Notes: generated by a model from the sequence alone, not told the origin. A stretch of DNA of 64,000 bases from Bradyrhizobium guangxiense (GCF_004114915.1 NZ_CP022219.1:5052501-5116500); one strand, 5' to 3'. Shown: positions 18,278 to 28,006, counted from the first letter of the stretch. Numbers and translations: made by a program.

Positions 18278-19576
18278 CTACCCCGAGGCTCGGCTCTGGA
18301 GCTCTTGCAGCCGGCCGGCGACGGCCCGCACCTTTCGCGGCGAAGCCTGCCAGATCGAGAGCGCCGACAAGCCGCTCACGAACATAGCGATGGCAAAGGC
18401 GAGCGTGTAGTCGCCGGTGCGATCGTAGAGCAGGCCCGTGAGCCAGGGGCCGGCCGCGCCACCCGCGAGCGCCGCCAGCATGATCGTGCCGAAAATGCTG
18501 CCCTGGTGCTTGCCCTGGAAGATCTCGAACACCACCGCGCCCATGATCGAGGTGAGGCCATAGCCGAGCGCGCCTTGCGTGAACACCATGACATAGACGA
18601 GCCAGAGCGAGGGTTGATACCTCAAGGCGATCAGCGCCGCGAAGCAAATCACGAAGCCCGTGCAGCTGATCGCCCAAACCCATTCCCGTCCGATGCGGTC
18701 GGAGACATGGCCCAGCACAATCTGACCGGGAATGCCGAGCAGGCTGACGACACCGAGCGCCCACACCGCGACCGAAGGGCTGAAGCCGATGTCGAGCAGG
18801 AACTTGGTCTGATGCACCTGCACCGCGTACCAGATGTACAGGCCGGAGAAATAGCCGAGTGCGATCCACCAGAAGCGCGCGGTCGCGACGGCGCGTTTCA
18901 GCGTCCAGTCGGTGTTGACCCAAACGGGATCGACGACATTGGAAATCGGTTGGGCGCCACCCGCAGCCGGTGCTGCATCACCGTCCGGTTCGAGGCCGAT
19001 GTCCTGCGGACGCTTGTGCAGCAGCAGGTTGACCGGCGCCAGCACGACCAGGATGAGCAGGCCCATCGCGGTGCAGGCGGTGCGCCAGCCGGTCTGCTCG
19101 ATCATGTGCTGCACCCATGGCAGCAGCGTCACCGAGCCGATGCCGACGCCGGCGAAAGCGATGCCGATGGCGAAGCCACGCTTTCGGATGAACCAGTTCG
19201 GCAGGAACAGCGACTGGCCGGAATAGCCGAGACACACCGAGCCGGCACCGACCATGACACCGATGGTGACATAGAGATGCCAGGGCGCGCTGGTCAGCGG
19301 CGCAAGCAGCAATCCGCCGGCCATCAACACGACACCGAGCTCCATCACCGCGCGCGGACCGGCGCGGTCCATCAGGCGGCCGATCAGCGGGCTGACCACA
19401 CCCGACACCACGAAGCCGAAGGAGAAGGCGCCGGCGGTGACGCCGCGCTCCCAGCCGAACTCGGAGATGATGGGCGGAAAGAACAGCGAAAAGGCGGTGC
19501 GCGCATTGACGCCGATGGCCATGGTGACGAAGGTCACGGCGACCACGACCCAGCCGTAGAAGAACGGAAGCCGCAT
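18278..19576 (-). CDS. MFS transporter
   Basis: The 432-aa product is a major facilitator with about 12 transmembrane helices. It starts MRLPFFYGWVVVAVTFVTMAIG, the YGWVVV beginning typical of the oxalate/formate and monocarboxylate transporter-like MFS group, and carries the loop 2-3 motif GRLMDRAGPR and the equivalent GHVSDRIGRE in the second half. Substrate is probably an organic acid, but this is an inference. It stands between two c-di-GMP genes on the same strand, 156 bases upstream of the first. Confidence 0.88.
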   Translation of the reverse strand: MRLPFFYGWVVVAVTFVTMAIGVNARTAFSLFFPPIISEFGWERGVTAGAFSFGFVVSGVVSPLIGRLMDRAGPRAVMELGVVLMAGGLLLAPLTSAPWHLYVTIGVMVGAGSVCLGYSGQSLFLPNWFIRKRGFAIGIAFAGVGIGSVTLLPWVQHMIEQTGWRTACTAMGLLILVVLAPVNLLLHKRPQDIGLEPDGDAAPAAGGAQPISNVVDPVWVNTDWTLKRAVATARFWWIALGYFSGLYIWYAVQVHQTKFLLDIGFSPSVAVWALGVVSLLGIPGQIVLGHVSDRIGREWVWAISCTGFVICFAALIALRYQPSLWLVYVMVFTQGALGYGLTSIMGAVVFEIFQGKHQGSIFGTIMLAALAGGAAGPWLTGLLYDRTGDYTLAFAIAMFVSGLSALSIWQASPRKVRAVAGRLQELQSRASG

Positions 19577-19797
19577 GATATGATTGTTTCACCCCTAGAC
19601 GGTTCTACCGAACATCCGGGGCCGTCCGGGTCAAGCTATTTTCGCGAGAGCCGAGGGACTCACATGATGTCGGAGCCTAGATCCGATGCTATCACAACGT
19701 CATGATCGGGTGTGTGCCGCCTGCGCGGCCGAAGCCGCTTCGGCGAGGCGAAGGCCCGGATGACGAGCTCTTGTTCAAGAATCAAAAAGGCGCGCGC

Positions 19798-22227
19798 TCA
19801 AGCGGCGTCGCGCCGTGACCGCTTGACGGGAGCGTCGAACAGAATCCGCTCGATCGGCTGCGGGCGGCCGAACAGATAGCCTTGTGCAAAATTGACACCG
19901 AGCGCCTTCAGCCGCTCGAACTCCTCGCGGGTCTCGACGCCTTCGGCGGTGACCGACATGTCCAGCCCGCGCGCCAGCGTCACGATCGAGGAGATGATGG
20001 CGGAGCTGCGCGACTGATGCGTGAGGTTGCGGATGAACGACTTGTCGATCTTGATCTTGTCGAAAGGGAACGCGGTCAGATAGCTGAGCGACGAATAGCC
20101 GGTGCCGAAATCGTCGAGCGCGAGCTCGACGCCGAGCTGCTTCAGCCGCTGCATGAAGGCGTGGTTCTCGCCGCCGCGCTCCAGCAGCACGGATTCCGTG
20201 ATCTCGATCTCCAGCCGCTGGGGCGGCAGGCCGGAATCGGCGAGCGCCGCGCAGATCATCTCGAACAGATCGGCCTCCTTGAACTGGATCGGCGACAGGT
20301 TGACGGCGACCGTCAGGTCGGAGGGCCAGCCGGCCGCATCCGCGCAGGCACGCCGCAACACGAATTCGCCGAGCGGCACGATCAGCCCGGTCTCCTCCGC
20401 AAGCAGGATGAACTGGTCCGGCGGGATCAGGCCGCGCGTCGGATGTCGCCAGCGCACCAAGGCCTCGAAGCCGCGCCGCGCGCCGCTGAGGGCGTCGACA
20501 AACGGCTGGTAATGGACCTCCAGCTGGCACCGCGCGATAGCGTCGCGCAGATCCCCCTCCAGCGTGTTGCGGGCCTCCAGCTCGGCCGACATCGCCTCGT
20601 CGTAGATGGTGAAGCAGTTGCGGCCCGCCGATTTCGAGCGATAGAGCGCAAGGTCCGCCTTCTTCAGAAGCTGCTCCTGATCGCTGCCGTGATCCGGCGC
20701 GATGGCGATGCCGATGCTGGTGCCGATCTCGACACGATGGCCGGGCAGGAGGAACGGTTCGGTCAACAGCTTGGCGATCCGCGCCGCCAGCTCGGTCGAG
20801 CAGGCGCGCTGATCCGCGCCGGCCTCCTGGATGATGGCGAACTCGTCGCCCCCGAGCCGCGCCAGCACGTCGTTGGCGCGCACGGCGGATTTCAGCCGCT
20901 GCGCCACCTGGCGCAGCAGCGCATCGCCGGCGCCGTGACCGAGGGAATCGTTGACGTTCTTGAAGCGGTCGAGATCGAGCATCAGGATCGAGAACGGCAG
21001 CCCACGCACGCCCAGCTGGCTGTTCATCTCGTCGAGCCGGGTGAGAAAGAAGGCGCGGTTCGGTAGTCCGGTCAGGATGTCGGTTTGGGCGAGTTCGAGA
21101 ACACGCCGGTTGGCCACTGACAGCCGCCGCGAATTGCGGCTCGCGAGCATGAGATAGGTTGCCAGCGACAGCGTCAGCAGCAGGCCGACGATCAGCACCG
21201 CGCCGGCGCGATCATACGTCGTCTCCAGCGGACCACCGGCGGTGGGAACAGCCCGCACCTGCCAATCGGTATCGCCGATCTTGAGACTGCCCGACCAGTG
21301 CAGCGCCCGCGCGACGTCCCGCATCGACTGCGGCGCCGTGGCCGCGGACGAATAATCCGGCAGCATCTGCTCCAGGCTGACGATCTGCGCCGTGAAGGGC
21401 GGATAGACGTTCATGCTGACCGCAGGGCTTGCTCCGGTGGTCACGCGAATGGCCTGGATCAGCAGCGGGAGGTCGAAGATGCCGACCACGAAGCCCGCGA
21501 GATTGCGGCGCCGATCCGCCACCGTCTCGCGCGACGTTCCCTTGGCGTAGACCGGAATGGCAACGAGGACATCGGGCAGCCGGCTGCCCTCCCTCGGCTC
21601 GAACAGCCGCGTGCGAATGGCTGCGACCTTGTCGTTGTCGCGCGCGCGCTCCAGCGCCGCGTGACGCTCCGGAACGGTGGCGTAATCCATGCCATAGACC
21701 GACGATGTCTTCGGCTGGGTCGAGTAGAACACTGGAAAATACTCGTCGCTCTGCGGTGCAGTCGTAAAGCTCTCACCCTGAAGCGACTTGATGTGATAGC
21801 CGGACACGCCATCCGCGATCGCCGCGGCCTCGTAATCGGAGCGCTCCTTGCGATTGACGCGCGGCAGCCAGGCAATCCGCAGCATACCCGGGTGGCGCTC
21901 GAACAGGCGGGCGCTGAAGGTCTCGAACTCGCTGCGGGTGACTTCGTCGTTGGTCGATTCGAACAGCGTACGCAGCGCGACGAGCCGAGAGATGTATTCG
22001 CCCATGCCGTTCTGCATGACGATCGCTTCGGTTTCGGCCGCGTTCTCGAACTCGATCCTGTTGACGCGATCTTCCCACCGCGCCACCGCGGCCGCGCCCA
22101 CGACCGAGAACAGAAGACCGACCCCGACCGCGACGAGCGCAGGACGATAGAGCCCGAGCAGCGGCGCGGCGCGCCACCATCCGGTCATACGCCTCCGATC
22201 CCGGTCATTCTGATCGCGATCGCCCAT
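19798..22227 (-). CDS. CHASE-GGDEF-EAL membrane c-di-GMP protein
   Basis: The protein (about 809 aa) has one membrane segment near residue 25, a periplasmic CHASE domain (about 50-310: MGEYISRLVALRTLFES, VFYSTQ, YGMDYATVPERHAAL), a second membrane helix (GAVLIVGLLLTLSLATYLML), a GGDEF domain with intact RLGGDEF and an intact inhibitory RAND site five residues before it, and an EAL domain with FEALVRW and DDFGTGYSSL. So an outside ligand may tune c-di-GMP turnover. Starts at 22248 and 22263 are also possible; 22227 has a GGGGGA upstream at long spacing. Confidence 0.88.
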   Translation of the reverse strand: MGDRDQNDRDRRRMTGWWRAAPLLGLYRPALVAVGVGLLFSVVGAAAVARWEDRVNRIEFENAAETEAIVMQNGMGEYISRLVALRTLFESTNDEVTRSEFETFSARLFERHPGMLRIAWLPRVNRKERSDYEAAAIADGVSGYHIKSLQGESFTTAPQSDEYFPVFYSTQPKTSSVYGMDYATVPERHAALERARDNDKVAAIRTRLFEPREGSRLPDVLVAIPVYAKGTSRETVADRRRNLAGFVVGIFDLPLLIQAIRVTTGASPAVSMNVYPPFTAQIVSLEQMLPDYSSAATAPQSMRDVARALHWSGSLKIGDTDWQVRAVPTAGGPLETTYDRAGAVLIVGLLLTLSLATYLMLASRNSRRLSVANRRVLELAQTDILTGLPNRAFFLTRLDEMNSQLGVRGLPFSILMLDLDRFKNVNDSLGHGAGDALLRQVAQRLKSAVRANDVLARLGGDEFAIIQEAGADQRACSTELAARIAKLLTEPFLLPGHRVEIGTSIGIAIAPDHGSDQEQLLKKADLALYRSKSAGRNCFTIYDEAMSAELEARNTLEGDLRDAIARCQLEVHYQPFVDALSGARRGFEALVRWRHPTRGLIPPDQFILLAEETGLIVPLGEFVLRRACADAAGWPSDLTVAVNLSPIQFKEADLFEMICAALADSGLPPQRLEIEITESVLLERGGENHAFMQRLKQLGVELALDDFGTGYSSLSYLTAFPFDKIKIDKSFIRNLTHQSRSSAIISSIVTLARGLDMSVTAEGVETREEFERLKALGVNFAQGYLFGRPQPIERILFDAPVKRSRRDAA

Positions 22228-22515
22228 CTTGATCCGCAAGTCCCCCATTACGCGGTGACTCAAACTTGTGGTTGAGTGACCGGTGCGACTATCGGACCAG
22301 GATCGCGGTTAAGAACTGCACAATTTCGGAACCCGACGGCTCCGCATTGCGCGGCTTAGTTAACGATTGCCCTGCAAGTTACCGCAGTCTGGCGATAAGT
22401 TGCCGGTTTTCCCCGAAGTCTTACGGATCATCCGCGCGGCATGGAGTTAGCACCCTGTTCAACCTCGCAGACTTATCGTTCTTCCCGACACATCCAGCAC
22501 CCGGCAACCATTCCC

Positions 22516-23682
22516 ATGACACGATCGCGGTCGGCGACATATCTTGCCTTGTCCATGGCATTGCTGGCCGTAGCGATGCTTCCGGCGAAAGCCGACGAGG
22601 CCGGCGTCAGTGAGGACGCGATCCTGTTCGGCCAGGCCGCCGCGCTGGAAGGCCCCTCCTCTGCGCTCGGACAGCGCATGCGGCAGGGCATCGTCGCCGC
22701 ATTCACCGAGATCAACGCCAAGGGCGGCGTTCACGGCCGCAAGCTCCAGCTCATCAGCCGCGATGACGGCTACGACCCCGATCGTTCGGTGGCGCAGACG
22801 CTGCGCCTGATGGAGGACGACAAGGTGTTCGCGTTGATCGGCGCAGTGGGCACGCCGACCGCGATCGCGACCATTCCCATCACCAGCGCCAGGAACGTTC
22901 CCTTCATCGGCCCGTTCAGCGGCGCCGAGTTCCTGCGCGACCTCGAGCTGCCGAACGTCGTCAACATCCGCGCGAGCTATGGTGCGGAAGCCGAAGCGTG
23001 GATCAAGCACCTCACCGAGGATCGCCGCTTCACCCGTATCGGCATCTTCTACCAGGACGATTCCTTCGGCCGCGACGGCCTGGTCGGCGTGAAGCGCGCG
23101 CTCGCCAAGCGTGGCCTCGAGCTTGCCGCCGAAGGCACGTTCGAGCGCAACACCCGCGCGGTCAAGGCCGCCTTGCGAGTGATCAAGCGCGCCGAACCCG
23201 AAGCCGTGGTGATGGTCGGGACCTATGGGCCTAGCGCGGAGTTCATCAAGCTCGCGCACCGCAGCGGCTTCAATCCGACCTTCGTCAACATCTCCTTCGT
23301 CGGCGCCAATGCGCTTGCCATGGAGCTCGGCGCCGAGGGCGAAGGCGTCATCGTCTCGCAGGTCGTGCCGTTTCCATGGGACCGCTCGCTCAAGCTCGTC
23401 GCCGACTACCAGGCGGCGCAGAAGGCGTTCGATCCGACGCTGGCTCCCGACTTCGTGTCGCTGGAAGGCTATCTCTCCGGACGCCTCGCGGCCGCCGCGC
23501 TGGAGAAGGCCGGGCCGAAACCGCCCCGCGCGAGCCTGCTCCGCGCCATCAATGATGTCGGCCGCTTCGACATCAGCGGCAGCACCATCACCGTCGGCAT
23601 GCGCACGCTCGACACGCCGCCGGAGGTATTCTTGACGGTGATCCAGAAGGACGGGACGTTCAAGGCGGTGGGCCGGCTGTAG
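22516..23682 (+). CDS. ABC transporter substrate-binding protein, branched-chain amino acid type
   Basis: The 388-aa precursor has a signal peptide (SATYLALSMALLAVAMLPAKA) and a periplasmic binding protein type 1 body (LivJ/K class): ILFGQAAALEGPSSALGQRMRQGIVAAFTEIN, GRKLQLISRDDGYDPDRSVAQTLRLME and VGTPTAIATIPI in outline. It probably delivers amino acids, urea-like or aromatic compounds to an ABC permease, which is not nearby. Some proteins of this family are signalling inputs, which fits its place next to a CHASE-type sensor. The start is ATG 22516; the 75 upstream bases in frame are not signal-like. Confidence 0.85.
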   Translation: MTRSRSATYLALSMALLAVAMLPAKADEAGVSEDAILFGQAAALEGPSSALGQRMRQGIVAAFTEINAKGGVHGRKLQLISRDDGYDPDRSVAQTLRLMEDDKVFALIGAVGTPTAIATIPITSARNVPFIGPFSGAEFLRDLELPNVVNIRASYGAEAEAWIKHLTEDRRFTRIGIFYQDDSFGRDGLVGVKRALAKRGLELAAEGTFERNTRAVKAALRVIKRAEPEAVVMVGTYGPSAEFIKLAHRSGFNPTFVNISFVGANALAMELGAEGEGVIVSQVVPFPWDRSLKLVADYQAAQKAFDPTLAPDFVSLEGYLSGRLAAAALEKAGPKPPRASLLRAINDVGRFDISGSTITVGMRTLDTPPEVFLTVIQKDGTFKAVGRL

Positions 23683-23688
23683 GGCTGT

Positions 23689-24666
23689 TCAGGGCCGCCG
23701 TGTCCAGCGATCGGCGTTGACCGCGCCCGGCGGCACCTCGCCTTTGACGATCGCTTCGACCTGCCGCACGGTTTCCAGCGACTGATATTCGATCGCCTGC
23801 GGCGTCAGCCCGCCGACATGCGGGGTGGCGATGACGTTCGGCAGCTTCGCCAGTTCGGGCGTCGGCATCTGGTCGGGCGCGCGGCCGACGTCCATCGCGG
23901 CACCGGCGATGCGATGCTCCAGCAGCGCACGCGCGAGCGCCGGCTCGTCGACGAGATTGCCGCGCGACAGATTGACGAAGAACGCGTGTTTCTGCATGCG
24001 CGCCAGCGCGGCCTCGCCGATCAGGTTCTCGGTCTGCTCGTTGGCGATGGCGAGGCAAACGACATAGTCCGAAGCAGCGAGCAGCTCGTCGAGACCGACC
24101 TGCCGGATCGCCCCATCGCGGACGGTTGCATAGGGATCGGAGACCAGCACCTCCATGCGTAAGACTTTTGCGACCTCGGCGAGATAGCGCCCGATACTGC
24201 CATAGCCGATGATGCCGATCCTGCTGCCGGCGAGCTGGCGGCCCATCCGCGCCTCCGCCTTGCGGCCGGCCTGGTAGTCGGCCGTCGTCCGCGACACGCC
24301 GCGGGAGAGGTCGATCATGAAGCCGAGCGCGAGCTCGGCGACCGCCTGAACGAAGCCGGGGCCGGCGCGGGTCACGAGCACGCCGGCCTCCGAGGCCGCG
24401 TCCACATTGACGTTGCGGATATCGACGGCGCAGCGGACGAAGGCCCGCAGACGCGGCAATTGCGCAAAGATCTCGCCGCGCCCTTCGGTCATGCGATCAG
24501 CGACGATGATGTCGGCTTGTTGCGCAGCGCGCACGAGGCCGGCGGCATCGAGCGGATCGTCCCCCTCATGCAGGATCACTTCCGCGGTCGCGCGCAGGCC
24601 GGTCAGGCTGCGGTCGCCGTAATAGTTGCGCCGCATCTCCGGCGTGTGCGCGAGTAGGACCTTCAC
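23689..24666 (-). CDS. D-2-hydroxyacid dehydrogenase family protein
   Basis: The 325-aa product matches D-isomer-specific 2-hydroxyacid dehydrogenases: NAD-binding GYGSIGRYLAE (about 155), NLSRGNLVDE with the catalytic Arg, and TPHVGGLT with the catalytic His. The usual DVxxxEP motif, which brings the catalytic Glu, reads DVGRAPDQ; Glu is absent at its usual place, although a neighbouring Asp might serve. GTG 24666 is used because GAAGGAG precedes it at seven bases. It is the last gene of a TRAP transporter operon, 11 bases after dctQM, so it probably acts on the imported 2-hydroxy or 2-oxo acid. Confidence 0.85.
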   Translation of the reverse strand: MKVLLAHTPEMRRNYYGDRSLTGLRATAEVILHEGDDPLDAAGLVRAAQQADIIVADRMTEGRGEIFAQLPRLRAFVRCAVDIRNVNVDAASEAGVLVTRAGPGFVQAVAELALGFMIDLSRGVSRTTADYQAGRKAEARMGRQLAGSRIGIIGYGSIGRYLAEVAKVLRMEVLVSDPYATVRDGAIRQVGLDELLAASDYVVCLAIANEQTENLIGEAALARMQKHAFFVNLSRGNLVDEPALARALLEHRIAGAAMDVGRAPDQMPTPELAKLPNVIATPHVGGLTPQAIEYQSLETVRQVEAIVKGEVPPGAVNADRWTRRP

Positions 24667-24677
24667 GACGAACTCCT

Positions 24678-26552
24678 TCAATAACCGAACGCGCGCGGCA
24701 GCGCCGTGCTCAGCCAGGGCACGAAGGCGATGACGAGCAGGCAGGCGAACAGGAGGCCGAGATAGCCCAGGATCGGTTTCACCGTCTGCTCGATCGGCAC
24801 GTTGCCGATCAGGCAGGCGCCGTAGAGCCCGAGCCCGAGCGGCGGCGCGAACAGGCCGATGCCCATCGCGATGACGAGGACGACGCCGAAATGCAGGGGA
24901 TCGACGCCGAGCTGCACCGCGACCGGCAGCAGCAGCGGCCCGAAGATGATCAGCGCGGCCGCGCCCTCCAGCACCGAGCCCATCACGATCAGCACGGCGA
25001 TGGCGAGCAGGATGAAGAGCCAGACGCCGGAGGTCTTGGAGAGCCCCAGCATGAAATCGCCGACCGCGTGCGGCACCTGCTGCAGGGTCAGCGTGAACGC
25101 CAGCGATTGCGCGGCGGCGACGATGAACAGCACGAGGCCCGCGCGCGTCGCCGCCTGCACGAAACTGTGCGCGGCCGATTTGAAGCCGAGCTCGCGGAAC
25201 ACCACGCTGCCGACGACGAGCGCATAGGCCACCGCGAAGGCCGAGATCTCGGTCGCGGTGGCAAAGCCGCTCTTGAAGCCGAAGAAGATCATGAAGATCA
25301 GGCCGAACGAGGCGATCGCGCCGCTCCACAGGCCCGACACCGGCATCTGCGGCTCGACCTCCTCGACCCGCGCCGGCCGCTTGCCGAAGATGATGGACAC
25401 CGCGATCAGCACCAGCGCCATCAGCGCCGACGGCAGCAGGCCGGCGACGAACAGGCCACCGATCGACAGATTGGCGACAAAGCCCAGAATGATCAGGTTG
25501 ATGCAGGGCGGGATGGTCTCCGCCATCCCCGCCGATGCCGCAAGCAGCGCCACCGCGCCGCCCGGATTTTGCCTGGAACGGCGCGCGGCCGGGATCAGCA
25601 CCGAGCCGACCGCGGCGACGTCAGCCATCTTCGAGCCCGAGATGCCTGAGAACAGCACCATGGACGCCACCATCACGACGTTCAGCCCGCCGCGCATGCG
25701 GCCCACCGCGCGCTGCAACAGCTCGATCAGCCGCACCGACATGCCGTTGGCTTCCATGAGATAGCCGACGAGGATGAAGAAGGGGATGGCCAGCAGCACG
25801 AAATTGTCGATGCCGCGTGCCATCTGCTGGGCGAAGATGACGCCGGGCAGCGCGCCCTCGACCCAGATGAAGATCAGCGCGGCGAGTGCCAGTGCAAAGC
25901 CGATCGGCAATCCGCCGAATAGGGTTGCGAAGAAGCCGATCAGCATCAAGGTGCCCGCCGACGGCACCGAGGACGGCGACAGATAGTCCCAAGCGAGATA
26001 AAGGCCGGTCGCCGCGACGATCGCAACAAGGCCGCGGACGATGTCGGGCAGCGGCCGCGCGCAGAGATGATCGATCGCGAACACCGTCATGAACAGCGCG
26101 CCGACACCCATGGGGTAAAAGGTCAATTCCAGCGGCAGCCCCGAGCCCGTGGTCTGCCCGGCCGTGAGCGAGCCCAGCTTGATGGCGTTGTAGGCGACGT
26201 AGCCGGAGATCAGCACGATCAACAGCGCGCTGGCGGCATCGACCAGCGCGCGCAGCCGCACCGGCAAGAGGTCGCGGAAGAAGGAGACACCGACATTCTC
26301 GCCGCGCGCCAGCGCGCTCGCCGCGCCGAAGAAGGCCGAGCCGACCATCAGCCCGCGCGCGACGTCGTCGGACCATTCCACCGGCGCGTTGAAGAAGAAT
26401 CGCAGCAGCACGGAGACGCAGACCACCACGAGATCGGCGGCGAGCAGAATGGCCGCGATCGCGTCGCTGAGCCGAAGCAGCAGGACGATGCTGCCGTGGC
26501 GGCCGCCCGCGACGGGCACGGCGGCGGGCATCACCATCTCGGACCTGGCCAT
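24678..26552 (-). CDS. TRAP transporter DctQM fusion permease
   Basis: This 624-aa membrane protein joins the small DctQ-type subunit (residues about 20-190; ADLVVVCVSVLLRFFFNAPVEWSDDVARG) to the large DctM subunit (about 200-624; FGGLPIGFALALAAL, GYLMEANGMSVRLIELLQRAVGR, SGISGSKMADVAAVG, FAPPLGLGL). Together with DctP it imports an organic acid using a sodium gradient. The start ATG overlaps the dctP stop as TGATG, so translation is coupled. The fusion itself is a known variant. Confidence 0.9.
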   Translation of the reverse strand: MARSEMVMPAAVPVAGGRHGSIVLLLRLSDAIAAILLAADLVVVCVSVLLRFFFNAPVEWSDDVARGLMVGSAFFGAASALARGENVGVSFFRDLLPVRLRALVDAASALLIVLISGYVAYNAIKLGSLTAGQTTGSGLPLELTFYPMGVGALFMTVFAIDHLCARPLPDIVRGLVAIVAATGLYLAWDYLSPSSVPSAGTLMLIGFFATLFGGLPIGFALALAALIFIWVEGALPGVIFAQQMARGIDNFVLLAIPFFILVGYLMEANGMSVRLIELLQRAVGRMRGGLNVVMVASMVLFSGISGSKMADVAAVGSVLIPAARRSRQNPGGAVALLAASAGMAETIPPCINLIILGFVANLSIGGLFVAGLLPSALMALVLIAVSIIFGKRPARVEEVEPQMPVSGLWSGAIASFGLIFMIFFGFKSGFATATEISAFAVAYALVVGSVVFRELGFKSAAHSFVQAATRAGLVLFIVAAAQSLAFTLTLQQVPHAVGDFMLGLSKTSGVWLFILLAIAVLIVMGSVLEGAAALIIFGPLLLPVAVQLGVDPLHFGVVLVIAMGIGLFAPPLGLGLYGACLIGNVPIEQTVKPILGYLGLLFACLLVIAFVPWLSTALPRAFGY

Positions 26553-27583
26553 CAGGCTTGCGTGGCGCGGACGATGTCGATGACGGCCTTGGATTCGGGC
26601 CTCGCCTTGATGAAGGTCTCGGTCTGCGGCGCAACGCGCTTCTTGAACGCCTCGCGGTCGCATTCGGCCACGGTTACGCCCTTCTCGGCCAAGGCCGAAA
26701 GCGCTTCCTTCTCGACCGCAAGACCATGGGCGCGGGTGTCGGCCGCGGCCTTCTTGGCGGCATCGAGGAAACCCTCGCGCAGCTTCGGATCCATGCGGTT
26801 GTAGGTCATGTCGCTGAAATAGATCGCGAGCGGCGAGAAATTGTGCTGCGTCAGCGCGTAGAACTTTGCGGTCTCGAAGAACTTGCTGGCGAGGATCGTC
26901 GGCGGATCGTGCTCCAGGCCGTCGAGCACGCCGGCCTGCAAGGCCGTGTAGATTTCGCCGAACGCCAGCGGCGTCGCGGCGGCACCCATCAGCCGCAGGC
27001 ATTCCGTGATGACGGGATTTGGCAGCGTCCTGATCTTGAGGCCGGCGAGATCTTCCGGCGTCTTCACCGGCTTCCTCGCCAGCACGCTGCGCGAGCCGAA
27101 ATTATAGGCCCAGGCGATGATGCGAATGTTGCCGCCCTTGAGCAGCGCGTCCTCGATCGGCTTGGCGGCGCCGGCGTCGAACGCCTTGGTCTGCTGCGGG
27201 AAGCTCGAGAACAGGAAGCCGAGGTCGAAGGTTCCGACCAGCGGCACCAGATTGGCCGATATCGACGAGCCCGACACCATGAGGTCGATGACGCCGAGCT
27301 TCACCGAGTTGATGACGTCGATCTCCTGACCGAGCTGGTTGTCGGGGAAGAAGGCGACCTCGACCTGCTCGCCGAGGCCGTTCGCCTTCAGGCTCTTGAC
27401 CAGGTTGTCGTAGTAGACGCGTCCGTTGGCATATTTCGGATCGTTCGGCAGCGAGGAGGAACATTTCAGCTTCAACGTCGCGGCTTCGGCGCGGCCGATG
27501 ATGGCGGGGGAGAGCACGAGACCGGCGGTGACCGCCGCCGATGACTTGATGAACGCGCGACGGTTCACGGGCACGATGGTCAT
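26552..27583 (-). CDS. dctP: TRAP transporter substrate-binding protein DctP
   Basis: The 343-aa precursor begins with a Tat-type signal (NRRAFIKSSAAVTAGLVL, with RR followed by AFIK) and a cleavage zone ending AEAA. The mature part has DctP features: VVFFPDNQLGQEIDVINSVKLGVIDL-like, PEDLAGLKIRTLPNPVI (the conserved Arg binds the substrate carboxylate) and GEIYTALQAGVLDGLEHD. It is the first gene of the operon dctP-dctQM-hydroxyacid dehydrogenase. GGGAGAGACC precedes ATG 27583. Substrate is a carboxylic acid; the dehydrogenase suggests a 2-hydroxy or 2-oxo acid. Confidence 0.92.
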   Translation of the reverse strand: MTIVPVNRRAFIKSSAAVTAGLVLSPAIIGRAEAATLKLKCSSSLPNDPKYANGRVYYDNLVKSLKANGLGEQVEVAFFPDNQLGQEIDVINSVKLGVIDLMVSGSSISANLVPLVGTFDLGFLFSSFPQQTKAFDAGAAKPIEDALLKGGNIRIIAWAYNFGSRSVLARKPVKTPEDLAGLKIRTLPNPVITECLRLMGAAATPLAFGEIYTALQAGVLDGLEHDPPTILASKFFETAKFYALTQHNFSPLAIYFSDMTYNRMDPKLREGFLDAAKKAAADTRAHGLAVEKEALSALAEKGVTVAECDREAFKKRVAPQTETFIKARPESKAVIDIVRATQA

Positions 27584-28006
27584 GGTGCGGTCTCTCCCAC
27601 ATTTTCTTGTTCGCCGCGGTCGTTGCCGCCGCCTGTTGCACGGACTGTATGGCCAAAGCGACGGCACAGGCAAGCATGGCGCCGGCTATCGCAGAACGGC
27701 GCGAGACGCCTGCCCGCAGTCCGCACGCAGAGCAAAACGCCGAGGAATCCCGGGGATTCCTTGCAATGATCGGCTTGCGGCCCGCTCTGCGAAAGGCATC
27801 TTTTCGCGACAACACGGCATCAATCCAAATGGAGCATGGATCAATGCGCGATTCACATGGATGAGCTTGGAACGATGCCGTTCCGCTCCGGCAGATACCC
27901 TGCCCCATTTGGCCGCGGCCAAGCGTGATCCAGAGCACAGACGGCCTCATGGCGGCTCCTTAGAAAAAGTGACATCATCGCACGCATTGCGGATGGAGGT
28001 GACATC
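27584..28006. promoter_or_regulatory. Intergenic region upstream of TRAP operon and caspase-fold gene
   Basis: This 423-base gap carries the divergent promoters. It has one clean inverted repeat, AGGAATCCC (27743-27751) with GGGATTCCT (27753-27761) around one base, 160 bases upstream of dctP, a possible regulator site. GTGACATCAT occurs twice, at 27969 and 27999, with the second overlapping the strong GGAGGTG ribosome binding site and ATG of the next gene. An 85-codon frame at 27607-27864 has no family resemblance and no RBS and is taken as chance. Confidence 0.45.

Noticed and set aside
18260..19705. A 481-aa plus-strand frame over the MFS gene
   Set aside because: Hydrophilic HD/RE-rich shadow; the opposite strand is a normal 12-helix transporter.
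23689..25329. A 546-aa fused minus frame covering dehydrogenase and part of dctQM
   Set aside because: The first 220 residues are the wrong frame of dctQM; the real dehydrogenase starts at GTG 24666 with its own ribosome binding site.
24678..27002. A 774-aa minus frame extending dctQM upstream into dctP
   Set aside because: The extension is the out-of-frame translation of dctP; ATG 26552 overlaps the dctP stop and begins the DctQ domain.
27607..27864. An 85-aa plus-strand frame between the TRAP and caspase-fold genes
   Set aside because: No ribosome binding site or family similarity; the frame lies in the regulatory region with a palindrome.
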